Shown: positions 6,242 to 13,769 of the stretch, piece after piece
Layout of the letters: the number at the start of each line of letters is the position of its first letter
How positions within the stretch are numbered: the stretch's first letter is position 1
From: Bacillota bacterium
GTDB taxonomy: Bacteria > Bacillota > Clostridia > Christensenellales > Aristaeellaceae
Assembly: GCA_023392755.1 (NCBI GenBank)
Contig: JAEWNM010000372.1
Location: 1-19,831, forward strand
Direction: 5' to 3'
DNA length: 19,831 nt
Program-made: the position numbers and the translations under genes
Notes under the pieces: model-generated
Seen by the model: the letters and a program-made list of their open reading frames with translations, nothing else
Databases searched by the model: none
What the model was told of the DNA's origin: nothing

Positions 6242-7669
6242 TTACTTTGCGCTTGCCTTGGCAATCGGCACGTCCCCCGGCTCCGCGGCCGCATTGGACA
6301 GCAGCTTGGCCCGGGCAGGCAGGCGGGCTTCCCTGTTCTTTTCCAGCCTTTTGATCTTGTGCTCCGTCTTCACCCATTGGCTCTGGCGGCGGTAACGGAA
6401 CAAGCCCACGATTTGGGAGCAGGTGGCCAGCGCCACATTGATCACAAAGCTCAATGCCATCTTGGGCAGCGTGCGAAGCCGCACAGGCACCTTGTTGTCT
6501 ATCCAGTCCGCCAGGTAGAATAGCAGAAAGAAGCTGTAAAACAGAATAAGAATGGAAATCAGAGTGGAAGCCCAGCCATCCCGGGCCGCCTCCGACACGA
6601 TTTGCATGGACGGGTTGATCGCGGCCACGGCCTCCCCAGCCTTTTGGCCGGCCTCCGCGATCTTGTCCATGATGAAAAACACTAAGGAGGTAAGCAGCTG
6701 GAAAACCACAACCACATTGCAGGTGAGGCTGTACATGTAGGTTAATATGGAAACGGCCTCCCGGCCTGATATGCGCGATTCCTTGAGCGCCTGGAAAACC
6801 TTCCTTGTGTTGCGCAGGGTCACAAACCAGTGCCCCTGGGCCCAGCGTGTGCGCTGGCGGTAACTGGCCCACGCGCTGGTGGGCTTTTCGTCATACACGC
6901 GCACATTGTGGTTCCACAAAATCCTTTTTCCGGCAATAGTGGCTTCCACCTGAATCTCAAAATCCTCCGTGAGCGACATGGTGGTCCAGCCGCCGCGCCC
7001 ATACAGGTATTTTGTATCCACGGCAAAGCCCGTACCGCCAATGGTGCAATTCAGCCCAAGGCGGGATTTGGATAATTGGAAAAAGCGGTTGGTAATGGTA
7101 TAGCTGGTGTAATAAAACCAGGCGACCAGACCTTTTTTGTTTTTGGCGCCCAAGTAGCATTGTATAAATTCGGGCTTGTTCTCACTGATGTACTGGCTGT
7201 TGACCTCCAGGAACATGTTGGGGTCAATCAAGTTGTCCGCGTCAAAAATCATCAGCAGATCATATTTGTCCTGATAGCCTTCCAGGGTGTTCAGCGCCTG
7301 GTTCAGGGCAATGGGCTTGCCCGTGGGCGCATTGGGCGAAGGCTTCTTCAGCGATATCACATTGGCGCCCATCTGGCGGGCCACAGCCTCCGTCTGGTCG
7401 GTGCAATTGTCGGCAATGATGTAAAAATCATACAGTTCTCGCGGGTATTCCATATGCTCCAGGTTTTCAATGATATCGGGAATTACCGTTTCCTCGTTGT
7501 GAGCCGGTACAAGCACCAAAAACCGCATCTGCGGCGGATGGTCCTGATACCCCTTTTCGCGGCGTTTGAACCCAAACAAGCTCAAATAGAGCTGATACAG
7601 CATCAAAAGTGTAACGACGACCCCGAAGAATGAGGTCATGATTCCCAGAATCATGCGTACCGTCTGCAC
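6242..7669 (-). CDS. Membrane glycosyltransferase, family 2 (processive synthase type)
   Basis: The 475 residues hold an N-terminal membrane segment (about 8-33) and a cytoplasmic GT-A domain with the classical family 2 motifs: LVPAHNEE (53-60), D-A-D (143-145) for the metal and nucleotide-sugar, TED (234-236) as catalytic base, and QRTRW (272-276), the QxxRW acceptor/gating motif. About four further membrane segments follow (roughly 305-335, 366-388, 402-424). QxxRW plus flanking membrane helices is the pattern of processive synthases such as cellulose, hyaluronan or poly-GlcNAc synthases, so an exopolysaccharide product is likely, but the sugar is not readable. A basic tail (about 425-460) follows the last segment. 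The GTG start has GGGAGGT six bases upstream. The gene is monocistronic, with its own promoter, and no export or lipid-carrier partner lies beside it. Confidence 0.9.
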   Translation of the reverse strand: MQTVRMILGIMTSFFGVVVTLLMLYQLYLSLFGFKRREKGYQDHPPQMRFLVLVPAHNEETVIPDIIENLEHMEYPRELYDFYIIADNCTDQTEAVARQMGANVISLKKPSPNAPTGKPIALNQALNTLEGYQDKYDLLMIFDADNLIDPNMFLEVNSQYISENKPEFIQCYLGAKNKKGLVAWFYYTSYTITNRFFQLSKSRLGLNCTIGGTGFAVDTKYLYGRGGWTTMSLTEDFEIQVEATIAGKRILWNHNVRVYDEKPTSAWASYRQRTRWAQGHWFVTLRNTRKVFQALKESRISGREAVSILTYMYSLTCNVVVVFQLLTSLVFFIMDKIAEAGQKAGEAVAAINPSMQIVSEAARDGWASTLISILILFYSFFLLFYLADWIDNKVPVRLRTLPKMALSFVINVALATCSQIVGLFRYRRQSQWVKTEHKIKRLEKNREARLPARAKLLSNAAAEPGDVPIAKASAK

Positions 7670-7749
7670 AATGTAACCTCCCTGGCCTCAAGGCGTCTGC
7701 TTTCCGCGCCACGGCCTGCTTATGCAGCAAAGAAAAACGAATGCACCGT

Positions 7750-7779
7750 ATTAAACAATATCTGTCTGCCATTTGTCAA
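7750..7779 (-). promoter_or_regulatory. Sigma-A promoter of the glycosyltransferase gene
   Basis: Minus-strand TTGACA (7779-7774) and TTTAAT (7755-7750) are 18 bases apart. The predicted leader is about 75 bases. The promoter starts right after the stop codon of the upstream kinase gene, with no clear terminator in between. Confidence 0.7.
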
Positions 7780-7787
7780 GTGCTTTC

Positions 7788-9443
7788 TCATGGATGGCTG
7801 TCATAAAAGGTGCATCCGCCAACAAATTCCCGCAATATGGATAGCGGCGGTATTTCCCCCAGCATGCCTTCCGGCATGGGCAAAAGGTAGTGCAGCGTTT
7901 TCAGCAGCCGCCTGGACAGCAGATAGTTGGGGTTTTCCGGCGGAATGGCTTTTAACAGATCGTAGGCCATGGCCTTGAGCACCGGCAGCTCGTAGTGGAG
8001 CGTGGTATTGAACATGGCGTCGGCTTCTTCCTGATAGGGAAAAATCCACCTGTCCTCCCCCCTGCGCACGCTTTCCCACATGCTCATGGTGGCGTCGGGT
8101 ATGGTGCCCCGGAATTGATGGTCACGGACGATCCGGCGCAAAAGCCGCACATCGGTGGTGCGGATGCGGTTGTGATGATCCAGGTTGACGCAGGTTAGGG
8201 CACTGACATAAATACGGAAAATCATCTCCTGCGGCAGATGCCCGGTAAGCATAGGATTCAGGCCATGAATCCCCTCCACCAGAATGGGCTGGCCCGCATC
8301 CACACGAAGGGGGACGCGCTTTTCCTCCCGGCGGCCCGTTTGAAAGCTGAAGCGCGGCATTTGCGCCGTTTCGCCGGACAGCAGCTGTTTCAGGCAGCTT
8401 TCCAGCAGGGGGATATCGATGGTGTGGATGGATTCCAGGTCCACTGTTCCGTCCGGCCCCGGCGGGATATCGTTGCGGTCCAGGTAAAAATCATCCAGTG
8501 ACAAAAGGGCGGGCTTCAAACCCAGCACCTTCAAATGGATGCCAAGCCGGTTGGAAAATGTGGTCTTTCCACTGGATGACGGCCCGGAGATGAGCACCAG
8601 CCGTGCCTTGCGCCGCCGGATATCATCGGCGATAGCCGCGATGGACCTGTCGTGCAGCGCCTCATTGACGCGTATGAACTCCCTAAACCGCCCGGTGCGG
8701 ATCATTTCATTGATATCCGTTACAGTGGTGGCTTCCAGTATCTCACACCAGCGCTGGGACTGGGCAAATATGCGCAGGTGCTTGGGCCGCTCCACATATG
8801 GCGCGGGCGTGGACGGATCGTCCGGCCCGGGCATCTGAATCACCAGGCCGGGATGGTGCTGCCGCAGCGAAAAGGCGGGCACCCGGCCAGTGGAGGGCAG
8901 CATGGCGCCGTAGAAGTATTCCCACATGCCCCCGCAGCGGTACACCGGGAAATCGTAGTTGGGGCGGTAGGACAAAAGCTGCACTTTATCCTCCTGCCCT
9001 TCCTGCCTGAAGTATGCAATGGCCTTGTCCCTGTTCCAAAGCTCCTTTTCAAAGGGCATGTCGCTTTTGACAATGCGCCGCATCTCCTCTTCCAGGCCGG
9101 TTACCTGCTTTTTTGTCAGCGTTCTGCCCTGTAGCTTCAAAAACAGCCCGTAGCCGATGCTGTTGGCAATGCGCACCTGCACGCCTGGAAAAATCCGCCT
9201 GGCCGCCAGCAAAAACACAAACCTCAAAGACCGCTCGTAAATGCGCCGGCCCTCCTCGTTTGCGAAGGTCACGAAGGTCAACGCCATGCCGTCGCTAAGC
9301 GGCTGGTTCAACTCCAGCACCAATCCGCCCCACATCAGGGCCAGCGCCCGGTCCGCCTTCTCCGGCCACAGATGCTTTACCACCTGCTCCGCCGTTGTCT
9401 GAACAGGAAATACCCCTTCCCGCCCGTCCAATGCTATCTTCAT
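7788..9443 (-). CDS. Nucleoside (uridine-type) kinase with ThrRS-like N-terminus
   Basis: This 551-residue protein has two parts. Residues 1-62 look like a TGS domain, and about 65-200 match the second additional (editing) domain of threonyl-tRNA synthetase: AIAYFRQEGQEDKVQLL (141-157) and LPSTGRVPAF (182-191). The four zinc/editing residues of ThrRS appear replaced (HxxxH becomes R71/F75; Cys and His become F177 and M181), so editing activity is unlikely. Residues 280-500 are a P-loop kinase of the uridine kinase/phosphoribulokinase class: Walker A GPSSSGKTT (287-295), LSLDDFY (315-320), and LVEGIHGLNP (388-397). It probably phosphorylates a nucleoside in salvage. The ATG has AAAGGA 11 bases upstream. 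It is the last gene of the RpiR-led block, 74 bases after the exonuclease gene. The substrate is inferred only from family. Confidence 0.9.
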   Translation of the reverse strand: MKIALDGREGVFPVQTTAEQVVKHLWPEKADRALALMWGGLVLELNQPLSDGMALTFVTFANEEGRRIYERSLRFVFLLAARRIFPGVQVRIANSIGYGLFLKLQGRTLTKKQVTGLEEEMRRIVKSDMPFEKELWNRDKAIAYFRQEGQEDKVQLLSYRPNYDFPVYRCGGMWEYFYGAMLPSTGRVPAFSLRQHHPGLVIQMPGPDDPSTPAPYVERPKHLRIFAQSQRWCEILEATTVTDINEMIRTGRFREFIRVNEALHDRSIAAIADDIRRRKARLVLISGPSSSGKTTFSNRLGIHLKVLGLKPALLSLDDFYLDRNDIPPGPDGTVDLESIHTIDIPLLESCLKQLLSGETAQMPRFSFQTGRREEKRVPLRVDAGQPILVEGIHGLNPMLTGHLPQEMIFRIYVSALTCVNLDHHNRIRTTDVRLLRRIVRDHQFRGTIPDATMSMWESVRRGEDRWIFPYQEEADAMFNTTLHYELPVLKAMAYDLLKAIPPENPNYLLSRRLLKTLHYLLPMPEGMLGEIPPLSILREFVGGCTFYDSHP

Positions 9444-9517
9444 GGCTGGATGTTCCTTTCTGCTGCCTCACAACCCGCAGCGGATTCATCCTTCCCCGCT
9501 TTCATGGAAGGCTATGC

Positions 9518-10498
9518 TCACTCCTCAAAAGGCATGCTGGAACGGATCGCGCGCTGCAGTGCCAGATCGGGGTCCATAACCGCCTGCTTGTTGCGGAATT
9601 GCAGCTGCTTTGTGTGCACGTAGGCTTTGTTCTGGCCGGTAGCCAGCGCCACCATGGCTACCATGCTCACCTGGCCATCCTCCATCAACGCAAAGCGAAG
9701 GCGGGCAAACAGCGCTCCATGGTCACGGCAATGGGCCAAGGCCACAAACTTGTCCGCCGACTGGGGCACATAGGGCGCTTCCAGCGTTGATTTTTGCCCG
9801 CATACGGGGCATTTGGGCTGCTGGACGGCATCCGCCGCCAGCGCGGCCCGGACCGAGCCAAAAGACGCCGCGGGCGAGCTTACGCGGCGTGCGCGCTCCA
9901 CATGCAGCAGCTTTCTGGGCTGCTGGACATAGCGCCGCACCGCTTCCGGCTCGGGAAGGCGGCTGAACACAAGGGCCGTATAATAGGCGTCATGAAGCGC
10001 ATTGTGAAAATTCCTGTCCTCCTGCGTCTCAATCTGCAAATAATCCATGGCTGCTTTCAGGCCCTTGCGGTCCTTGCCCATTTCAAACGCGTCGCTGAAC
10101 AGCCGCTGGATATCGCACAGCGGCGGCAGCTGCAAGGAGCACTGGTGAAAATCCATGTTTTGCTTGAGTACCGAAACGTCGTCGCAGCCCCAGGTGAGCA
10201 GCAGATAGTCCTCGCCGCACCAGGCTGAAAACTGCTCCATGGCATCCAGAAAGGTGGGCGCGCCAAAGAGCGTTTCATCATCCAACTGCGTCATGCGTTT
10301 GATGCGGGGATGAATCTTCACATAGTGGACAGGCCTTATCGGCAGGGAAAGCGTATCCACTATCTGCATGTCCTGATCCAGCTTCACGGCGCCGATTTGG
10401 ATCATCTCAAACATCAGCTGATCCCCTACCGCCTTGAATACCTGGCTTTGGTAGGACATGGGCTGATTCCACTCCAGATCGATTACAATATACTGCAT
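9518..10498 (-). CDS. DEDDh-type 3'-5' exonuclease with C-terminal extension
   Basis: The 326-residue protein begins with an RNase T/DnaQ-like fold: DLE (D7, E9) as exonuclease motif I, D106/D107 in TWGCDD as motif II, and H165 with D170 in HNALHDAYYTA as motif III. It should cleave DNA or RNA from the 3' end with two metal ions, in the cytoplasm. Residues about 230-260 carry CPVC, then C257 and H260, a possible zinc-binding knuckle in a C-terminal domain of about 125 residues outside the exonuclease core. The start is ATG at 10498. A longer frame to 10633 exists, but it lies inside the preceding gene, and the catalytic fold begins at MQYIVIDLEW. The start is 4 bases after the flavoprotein stop, with AAAGGTG 11 bases upstream, so translation is probably coupled. 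The biological substrate is unknown. Confidence 0.88.
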   Translation of the reverse strand: MQYIVIDLEWNQPMSYQSQVFKAVGDQLMFEMIQIGAVKLDQDMQIVDTLSLPIRPVHYVKIHPRIKRMTQLDDETLFGAPTFLDAMEQFSAWCGEDYLLLTWGCDDVSVLKQNMDFHQCSLQLPPLCDIQRLFSDAFEMGKDRKGLKAAMDYLQIETQEDRNFHNALHDAYYTALVFSRLPEPEAVRRYVQQPRKLLHVERARRVSSPAASFGSVRAALAADAVQQPKCPVCGQKSTLEAPYVPQSADKFVALAHCRDHGALFARLRFALMEDGQVSMVAMVALATGQNKAYVHTKQLQFRNKQAVMDPDLALQRAIRSSMPFEE

Positions 10499-10502
10499 CT
10501 GT

Positions 10503-11762
10503 CTATAACACCTTTGGTCCGTTTTCTGCGGCATTCCGGGCGGCGCTGCGCCCGGCCAGGGCACCGGTGGAAAAAGCGATGTGAAGGTTGAAGCCGCCTG
10601 TATGGGCATCCACATCCAGCACTTCCCCCGCAAAGTACAGGCCGGGAACGAGCTTGCTTTCCATGCTGGCAGGGGAAACCTCTTTTACGGCAACGCCGCC
10701 TTTTATGACGATGGCCTCCGACATAGGCCGGGTGCCGGCTACGGGCAGCGGCAGTTCCTTCAAAAGGGCTTCGATCCGCGCCCTCTCCTGGCGGGAAATT
10801 TGATTCACGGGTTTATCGCCCGGGATGCCCGCCAGACCGGGAAACAGTTCCGCCAGCTTGCCGGGCAAAAGGCCCGGCATGATGCTGGAAAGCTGTTTGC
10901 GGCTCATGGCCTCAAAGTCCCGCAGCAGCCGCGCATCAAGCTGCTCATGGGTAAGCGCCGGCTTCAGGTCCAACGTGATTTTCCAGGCATCCGGCGGAAA
11001 ATCCATCAGATGGCTGCTCGCCTCCAGCGTTAGCGGGCCGGAAATGCCAAAGTGGGTGAACAGCATTTCCCCCTGCTCGCTGTACACCGTTTTGCCATGG
11101 CATTTGGCCGTAAGCCGAACGTTTTTGAGAGAAAGGCCCTGCAAAAGCCCCGGCCAGCTTTCACTGCACGTAAGCGGCACCAGGGATGGCATAAGCGGGG
11201 TGATGGTATGCCCAAGCTCCGCCGCAAGGCGGTAGCCGTCCCCGGTGGAGCCTGTGGCGGGATAGCTTTGCCCGCCGGTGGCCAGGATCACCGCATCCGC
11301 CCTGACCGTTTCCCCCGATTCCAGCGCAAGGCCGCTTATGCGGCCATCCGCCACAGCAAGTTCCCGCACCCGCTCACCCAAGCGAACCGTAACACCCGCC
11401 CGCTTAATTTCCCCCAAAAGGGCCCTGGTCACATCGCTTGCCTTGCCGCTTTGGGGAAACACCCTGTTCCCACGCTCCACAACAAGGGGGCAGCCCGCGT
11501 TTTCCAGCAGTGCCATCAGGCCTTCCGGGTCAAGCACATGCAGGGCGCTGTACAGGAACCTGGGGTTTCTGGGCACCTGGCTCAAAAAGGCTTCCCTGTC
11601 GCACCGGTTGGTTACGTTGCAGCGCCCTTTGCCCGTAATGTAAATCTTCTTGCCCAGCTTTTCATTACGTTCCAGAAGCGTGACCGGCGCGCCCTCGCGG
11701 GCCGCATAGAGGGCGGCCATCATGCCTGCCGCGCCGCCGCCCACGACGCATACGCTACTCAT
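10503..11762 (-). CDS. HI0933/YhiN family FAD-dependent oxidoreductase
   Basis: The 419-residue flavoprotein has an N-terminal Rossmann dinucleotide motif (VVGGGAAGMMAA, about 6-17), the family hallmark GKGRCNVTN, an ATGGQSYPATGSTGDGY stretch, and the C-terminal FAD-binding GGFNLHIAFSTGALAGRSAA. This is the HI0933/BaiN/YhiN family of NAD(P)/FAD-dependent enzymes. One member (BaiN) has been linked to bile-acid reduction in a gut Clostridium, but most members are uncharacterised, so I do not assign a substrate. The ATG overlaps the last 8 bases of the RpiR-type regulator gene (ATGAGTAG), and a GAAGGAAA sequence ends right before it. This tight overlap supports one operon. Confidence 0.92.
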   Translation of the reverse strand: MSSVCVVGGGAAGMMAALYAAREGAPVTLLERNEKLGKKIYITGKGRCNVTNRCDREAFLSQVPRNPRFLYSALHVLDPEGLMALLENAGCPLVVERGNRVFPQSGKASDVTRALLGEIKRAGVTVRLGERVRELAVADGRISGLALESGETVRADAVILATGGQSYPATGSTGDGYRLAAELGHTITPLMPSLVPLTCSESWPGLLQGLSLKNVRLTAKCHGKTVYSEQGEMLFTHFGISGPLTLEASSHLMDFPPDAWKITLDLKPALTHEQLDARLLRDFEAMSRKQLSSIMPGLLPGKLAELFPGLAGIPGDKPVNQISRQERARIEALLKELPLPVAGTRPMSEAIVIKGGVAVKEVSPASMESKLVPGLYFAGEVLDVDAHTGGFNLHIAFSTGALAGRSAARNAAENGPKVL

Positions 11763-12621
11763 TTTCCTTCATCAGGTATACCTTGTTGGCATCCCAGATG
11801 CTCTCCAGCTGCTTGAAATGCTCGCTCAGTTCCTCCCTGCGGTGCAAGCCAAGGGATACGATCAGCGCGTTGATCACCGACAGAGGCGCAGCCAGAGAGT
11901 CCACAAAGGAGGCCATATCGGTACGGGCCGCAAGGCAGACATGGGCCACCTCCATCAAGGGCGACATAGGCCCGTCGGTGATGCCCACTACCTGGGCGCC
12001 CCTGGATTTGGCAAAGCGCATGCCCTCCAAAGTGCGCGTGGAATAGCGCGGAAAGCTGATGCCGATGAACAGATCCTCCTGACGTACCCTTGCAATCTCC
12101 TCGAAAACATCCGCTGAGCCGGTGGATACCAAGTGCACATTGTCAAAGATGTAATGGAGGTAATAACCGAGAAACTGGGCCAGGGGCGCGGCGGAACGAA
12201 GGCCCATCACATAAATGGTATTGGCGCCAAGCATGCGCTGCACCACATCCTCAAAGGCGGCCGCGTCAATCTCCTCGATGGTGGTGCGTATGTTTTGCAT
12301 GTCCGCCTTCAGCACCGTGCGCAATACCGCGCTGCGGTCGATTTCCGAAGACATTTCAAACCGCTGCACCGCCGTGAGCCTGTGGCGCACCAACTCCTGC
12401 AGCGAACGCTGAAGCTGCGGATAGCCTTCATACCCCAAAGCGGCGGCAAAGCGCACCACGGTGGATTCGCTTACGCCTACATTTTCCCCCAGGCGGGAAG
12501 CAGTCATGAATACCGCCTTGTCATAATGGGCCACGATGTACTCGGCAATCCGCCTGTGGCCTTTGGAAAGGCGCTTACCGCTTTGATTCAAACGACGAAT
12601 GATATCCTGCATATCCTGCAT
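11755..12621 (-). CDS. MurR/RpiR family transcriptional regulator (HTH + SIS)
   Basis: The 288-residue protein has an N-terminal HTH_6-type DNA-binding domain (about 1-77), with MTASRLGENVGVSESTVVRFAAALGY as the helix-turn-helix. A C-terminal SIS sugar-isomerase-type domain (about 120-255) includes YVMGLRSAA and FIGISFPRYSTRT. Members sense phosphosugars or related phosphorylated ligands. The start is ATG at 12621, chosen because GGAGG lies 8 bases upstream; an in-frame TTG at 12642 has no such site. It is the first gene of the block that continues with the flavoprotein, exonuclease and kinase. A palindrome over its promoter start point suggests that it regulates itself and the genes behind it. 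Confidence 0.93.
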   Translation of the reverse strand: MQDMQDIIRRLNQSGKRLSKGHRRIAEYIVAHYDKAVFMTASRLGENVGVSESTVVRFAAALGYEGYPQLQRSLQELVRHRLTAVQRFEMSSEIDRSAVLRTVLKADMQNIRTTIEEIDAAAFEDVVQRMLGANTIYVMGLRSAAPLAQFLGYYLHYIFDNVHLVSTGSADVFEEIARVRQEDLFIGISFPRYSTRTLEGMRFAKSRGAQVVGITDGPMSPLMEVAHVCLAARTDMASFVDSLAAPLSVINALIVSLGLHRREELSEHFKQLESIWDANKVYLMKENE

Positions 12622-12652
12622 GGAAGCTTCCTCCGCACCCAATTTTACATGG

Positions 12653-12674
12653 AATGGTATACCGGCATACCATT
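12653..12674. promoter_or_regulatory. Palindromic operator at the rpiR-type gene start point
   Basis: AATGGTAT and ATACCATT are perfect 8-bp arms around a 6-base centre; two of the three central pairs also match, so 10 of 11 pairs are complementary. It begins 4 bases after the -10 box and covers the predicted transcription start. RpiR-family proteins bind such dyads, so autoregulation is the simplest reading. Confidence 0.65.
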
Positions 12675-12678
12675 TTTA

Positions 12679-12707
12679 ATTATACTGGAATTTCTCTTAT
12701 TTTGCAA
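12679..12707 (-). promoter_or_regulatory. Sigma-A promoter of the rpiR-led block
   Basis: Minus-strand TTGCAA (12707-12702) and a perfect TATAAT (12684-12679) are 17 bases apart. The promoter lies just after the surE stop codon, so surE and the regulator have separate promoters, though read-through from surE is possible because no terminator is evident. Confidence 0.8.
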
Positions 12708-12715
12708 GCGAGATT

Positions 12716-13468
12716 TTATGCATCCTGCAAAAAATCCGTGCAAACCCTGGAATATTCCGGCGGATGCAGCAAAAAAGTGCAGGTTACATGCCCTTTTTGC
12801 AGGAAGTATTCGTCGCTGCCCGGCCGGGGCGGCTCGCGGCGGAACTCGGGCGTCACCCAGAAGTATGTCTGGTTGTGGGGGTTCTCCCGGCGTTCGTACA
12901 CGTTGGTGAACATGCCGTGGTTTACCGGCGCCATGGTAATGGGCAGCAGCTTTTCCGGCAAAAGCGCCGGGGCGTTGAGGTTGAGCACGCTGCCGGGCGG
13001 CGCGGGGTATTTCATCAGCTTCTCCCCCATATCAAGCGCCAGCGAAGCCAGATGGGAAAGCATAATGGTTTCCGCCGGCCGGTCCATGGATACAGCCATG
13101 GACTTAACGCCAAGCAGCGCCGCCTCCCGCGCCGCACCCACGGTGCCGCTGCAGTAGATAGCCGTGCCCGCGTTGATGCCGTCATTGATGCCGGAGATCA
13201 CCAAATCCACTGTTCCCTCCGCCAGGTTGGAAATACCAAGCCTTGCGCAGTCAGCCGGCGTCCCGTCCAGCGCAAAAGCCTTCGCGCCCTGTATGGAGGC
13301 AGGTGCCACCGCTATGGGCCGGAAAAACGTCAGTGCCTGGCTCACGGCGCTTTGCTGCCTGTTGGGGGCGCACACGGTAACCTGGTGACCCCTTTTCACC
13401 GCTTCCCGCGCAAGGGCATGAAGGCCCGCGCTGTCTATGCCATCATCGTTTACCAGCAGAATATGCAT
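12716..13468 (-). CDS. surE: 5'/3'-nucleotidase SurE
   Basis: This cytoplasmic enzyme dephosphorylates nucleoside monophosphates and, in some family members, short polyphosphate. The 250 residues carry the SurE signature: MHILLVNDDGIDSAG with the metal-binding D8/D9, APNRQQSAVSQ with S40, and SGINDGINAGT with N95, followed by SGTVGAAREAALLG. The length is normal for the family. The start is ATG at 13468, with GAGAGGAGA just upstream. A longer frame to 13564 includes non-conserved residues and lies partly before the ribosome binding site. It is probably monocistronic, transcribed from its own promoter, and sits directly upstream of the RpiR-led block on the same strand. Confidence 0.95.
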   Translation of the reverse strand: MHILLVNDDGIDSAGLHALAREAVKRGHQVTVCAPNRQQSAVSQALTFFRPIAVAPASIQGAKAFALDGTPADCARLGISNLAEGTVDLVISGINDGINAGTAIYCSGTVGAAREAALLGVKSMAVSMDRPAETIMLSHLASLALDMGEKLMKYPAPPGSVLNLNAPALLPEKLLPITMAPVNHGMFTNVYERRENPHNQTYFWVTPEFRREPPRPGSDEYFLQKGHVTCTFLLHPPEYSRVCTDFLQDA

Positions 13469-13769
13469 GCATTCTCCTCTCGGTCGGTTTATCAAAGCCT
13501 GCCGCGCAGGCACCTGGCACAGCCGGCAAGCCGGCCGGGACGGTTGCGGGCTGTCCAAGCCCAATGAAGCATGTTCATCATACTACAGGAACGAATAAAG
13601 CTTCAAGAGAAACATACCGCCTGCCGCAATAATTTACCATTTTGCCCACACGACCTGTAAAACCGGGTGCGGGAGAGGCCTTTTTCAGGCAGGCCTTGCG
13701 CGCCGCTTCCTCATACTCCATCCTCCGCCCGCATAGGCTTTCAGCAGAGACACCAAGGGAGGTGGCACG
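13469..13769. other. Divergent intergenic region surE / unknown protein
   Basis: This 301-bp stretch holds the surE promoter and a leader of about 100 bases with two GC-rich hairpins on either strand: GCCTGC/GCAGGC (13497-13511) and GCCGGC aa GCCGGC (13522-13535). On the other side an AAGGGAGGT ribosome binding site precedes the TTG start at 13770. I found no clear sigma-A promoter for that gene, and no RNA gene. Confidence 0.5.
13577..13606 (-). promoter_or_regulatory. Probable surE promoter
   Basis: Minus-strand TTGAAG (13606-13601) and TATGAT (13582-13577) are 18 bases apart, placing the transcript start about 100 bases before the surE ATG. Confidence 0.5.

Noticed and set aside
10499..10633. 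Longer start for the exonuclease
   Set aside because: The extra 45 residues lie inside the flavoprotein gene, are not exonuclease-like, and the conserved fold begins at the ATG at 10498.
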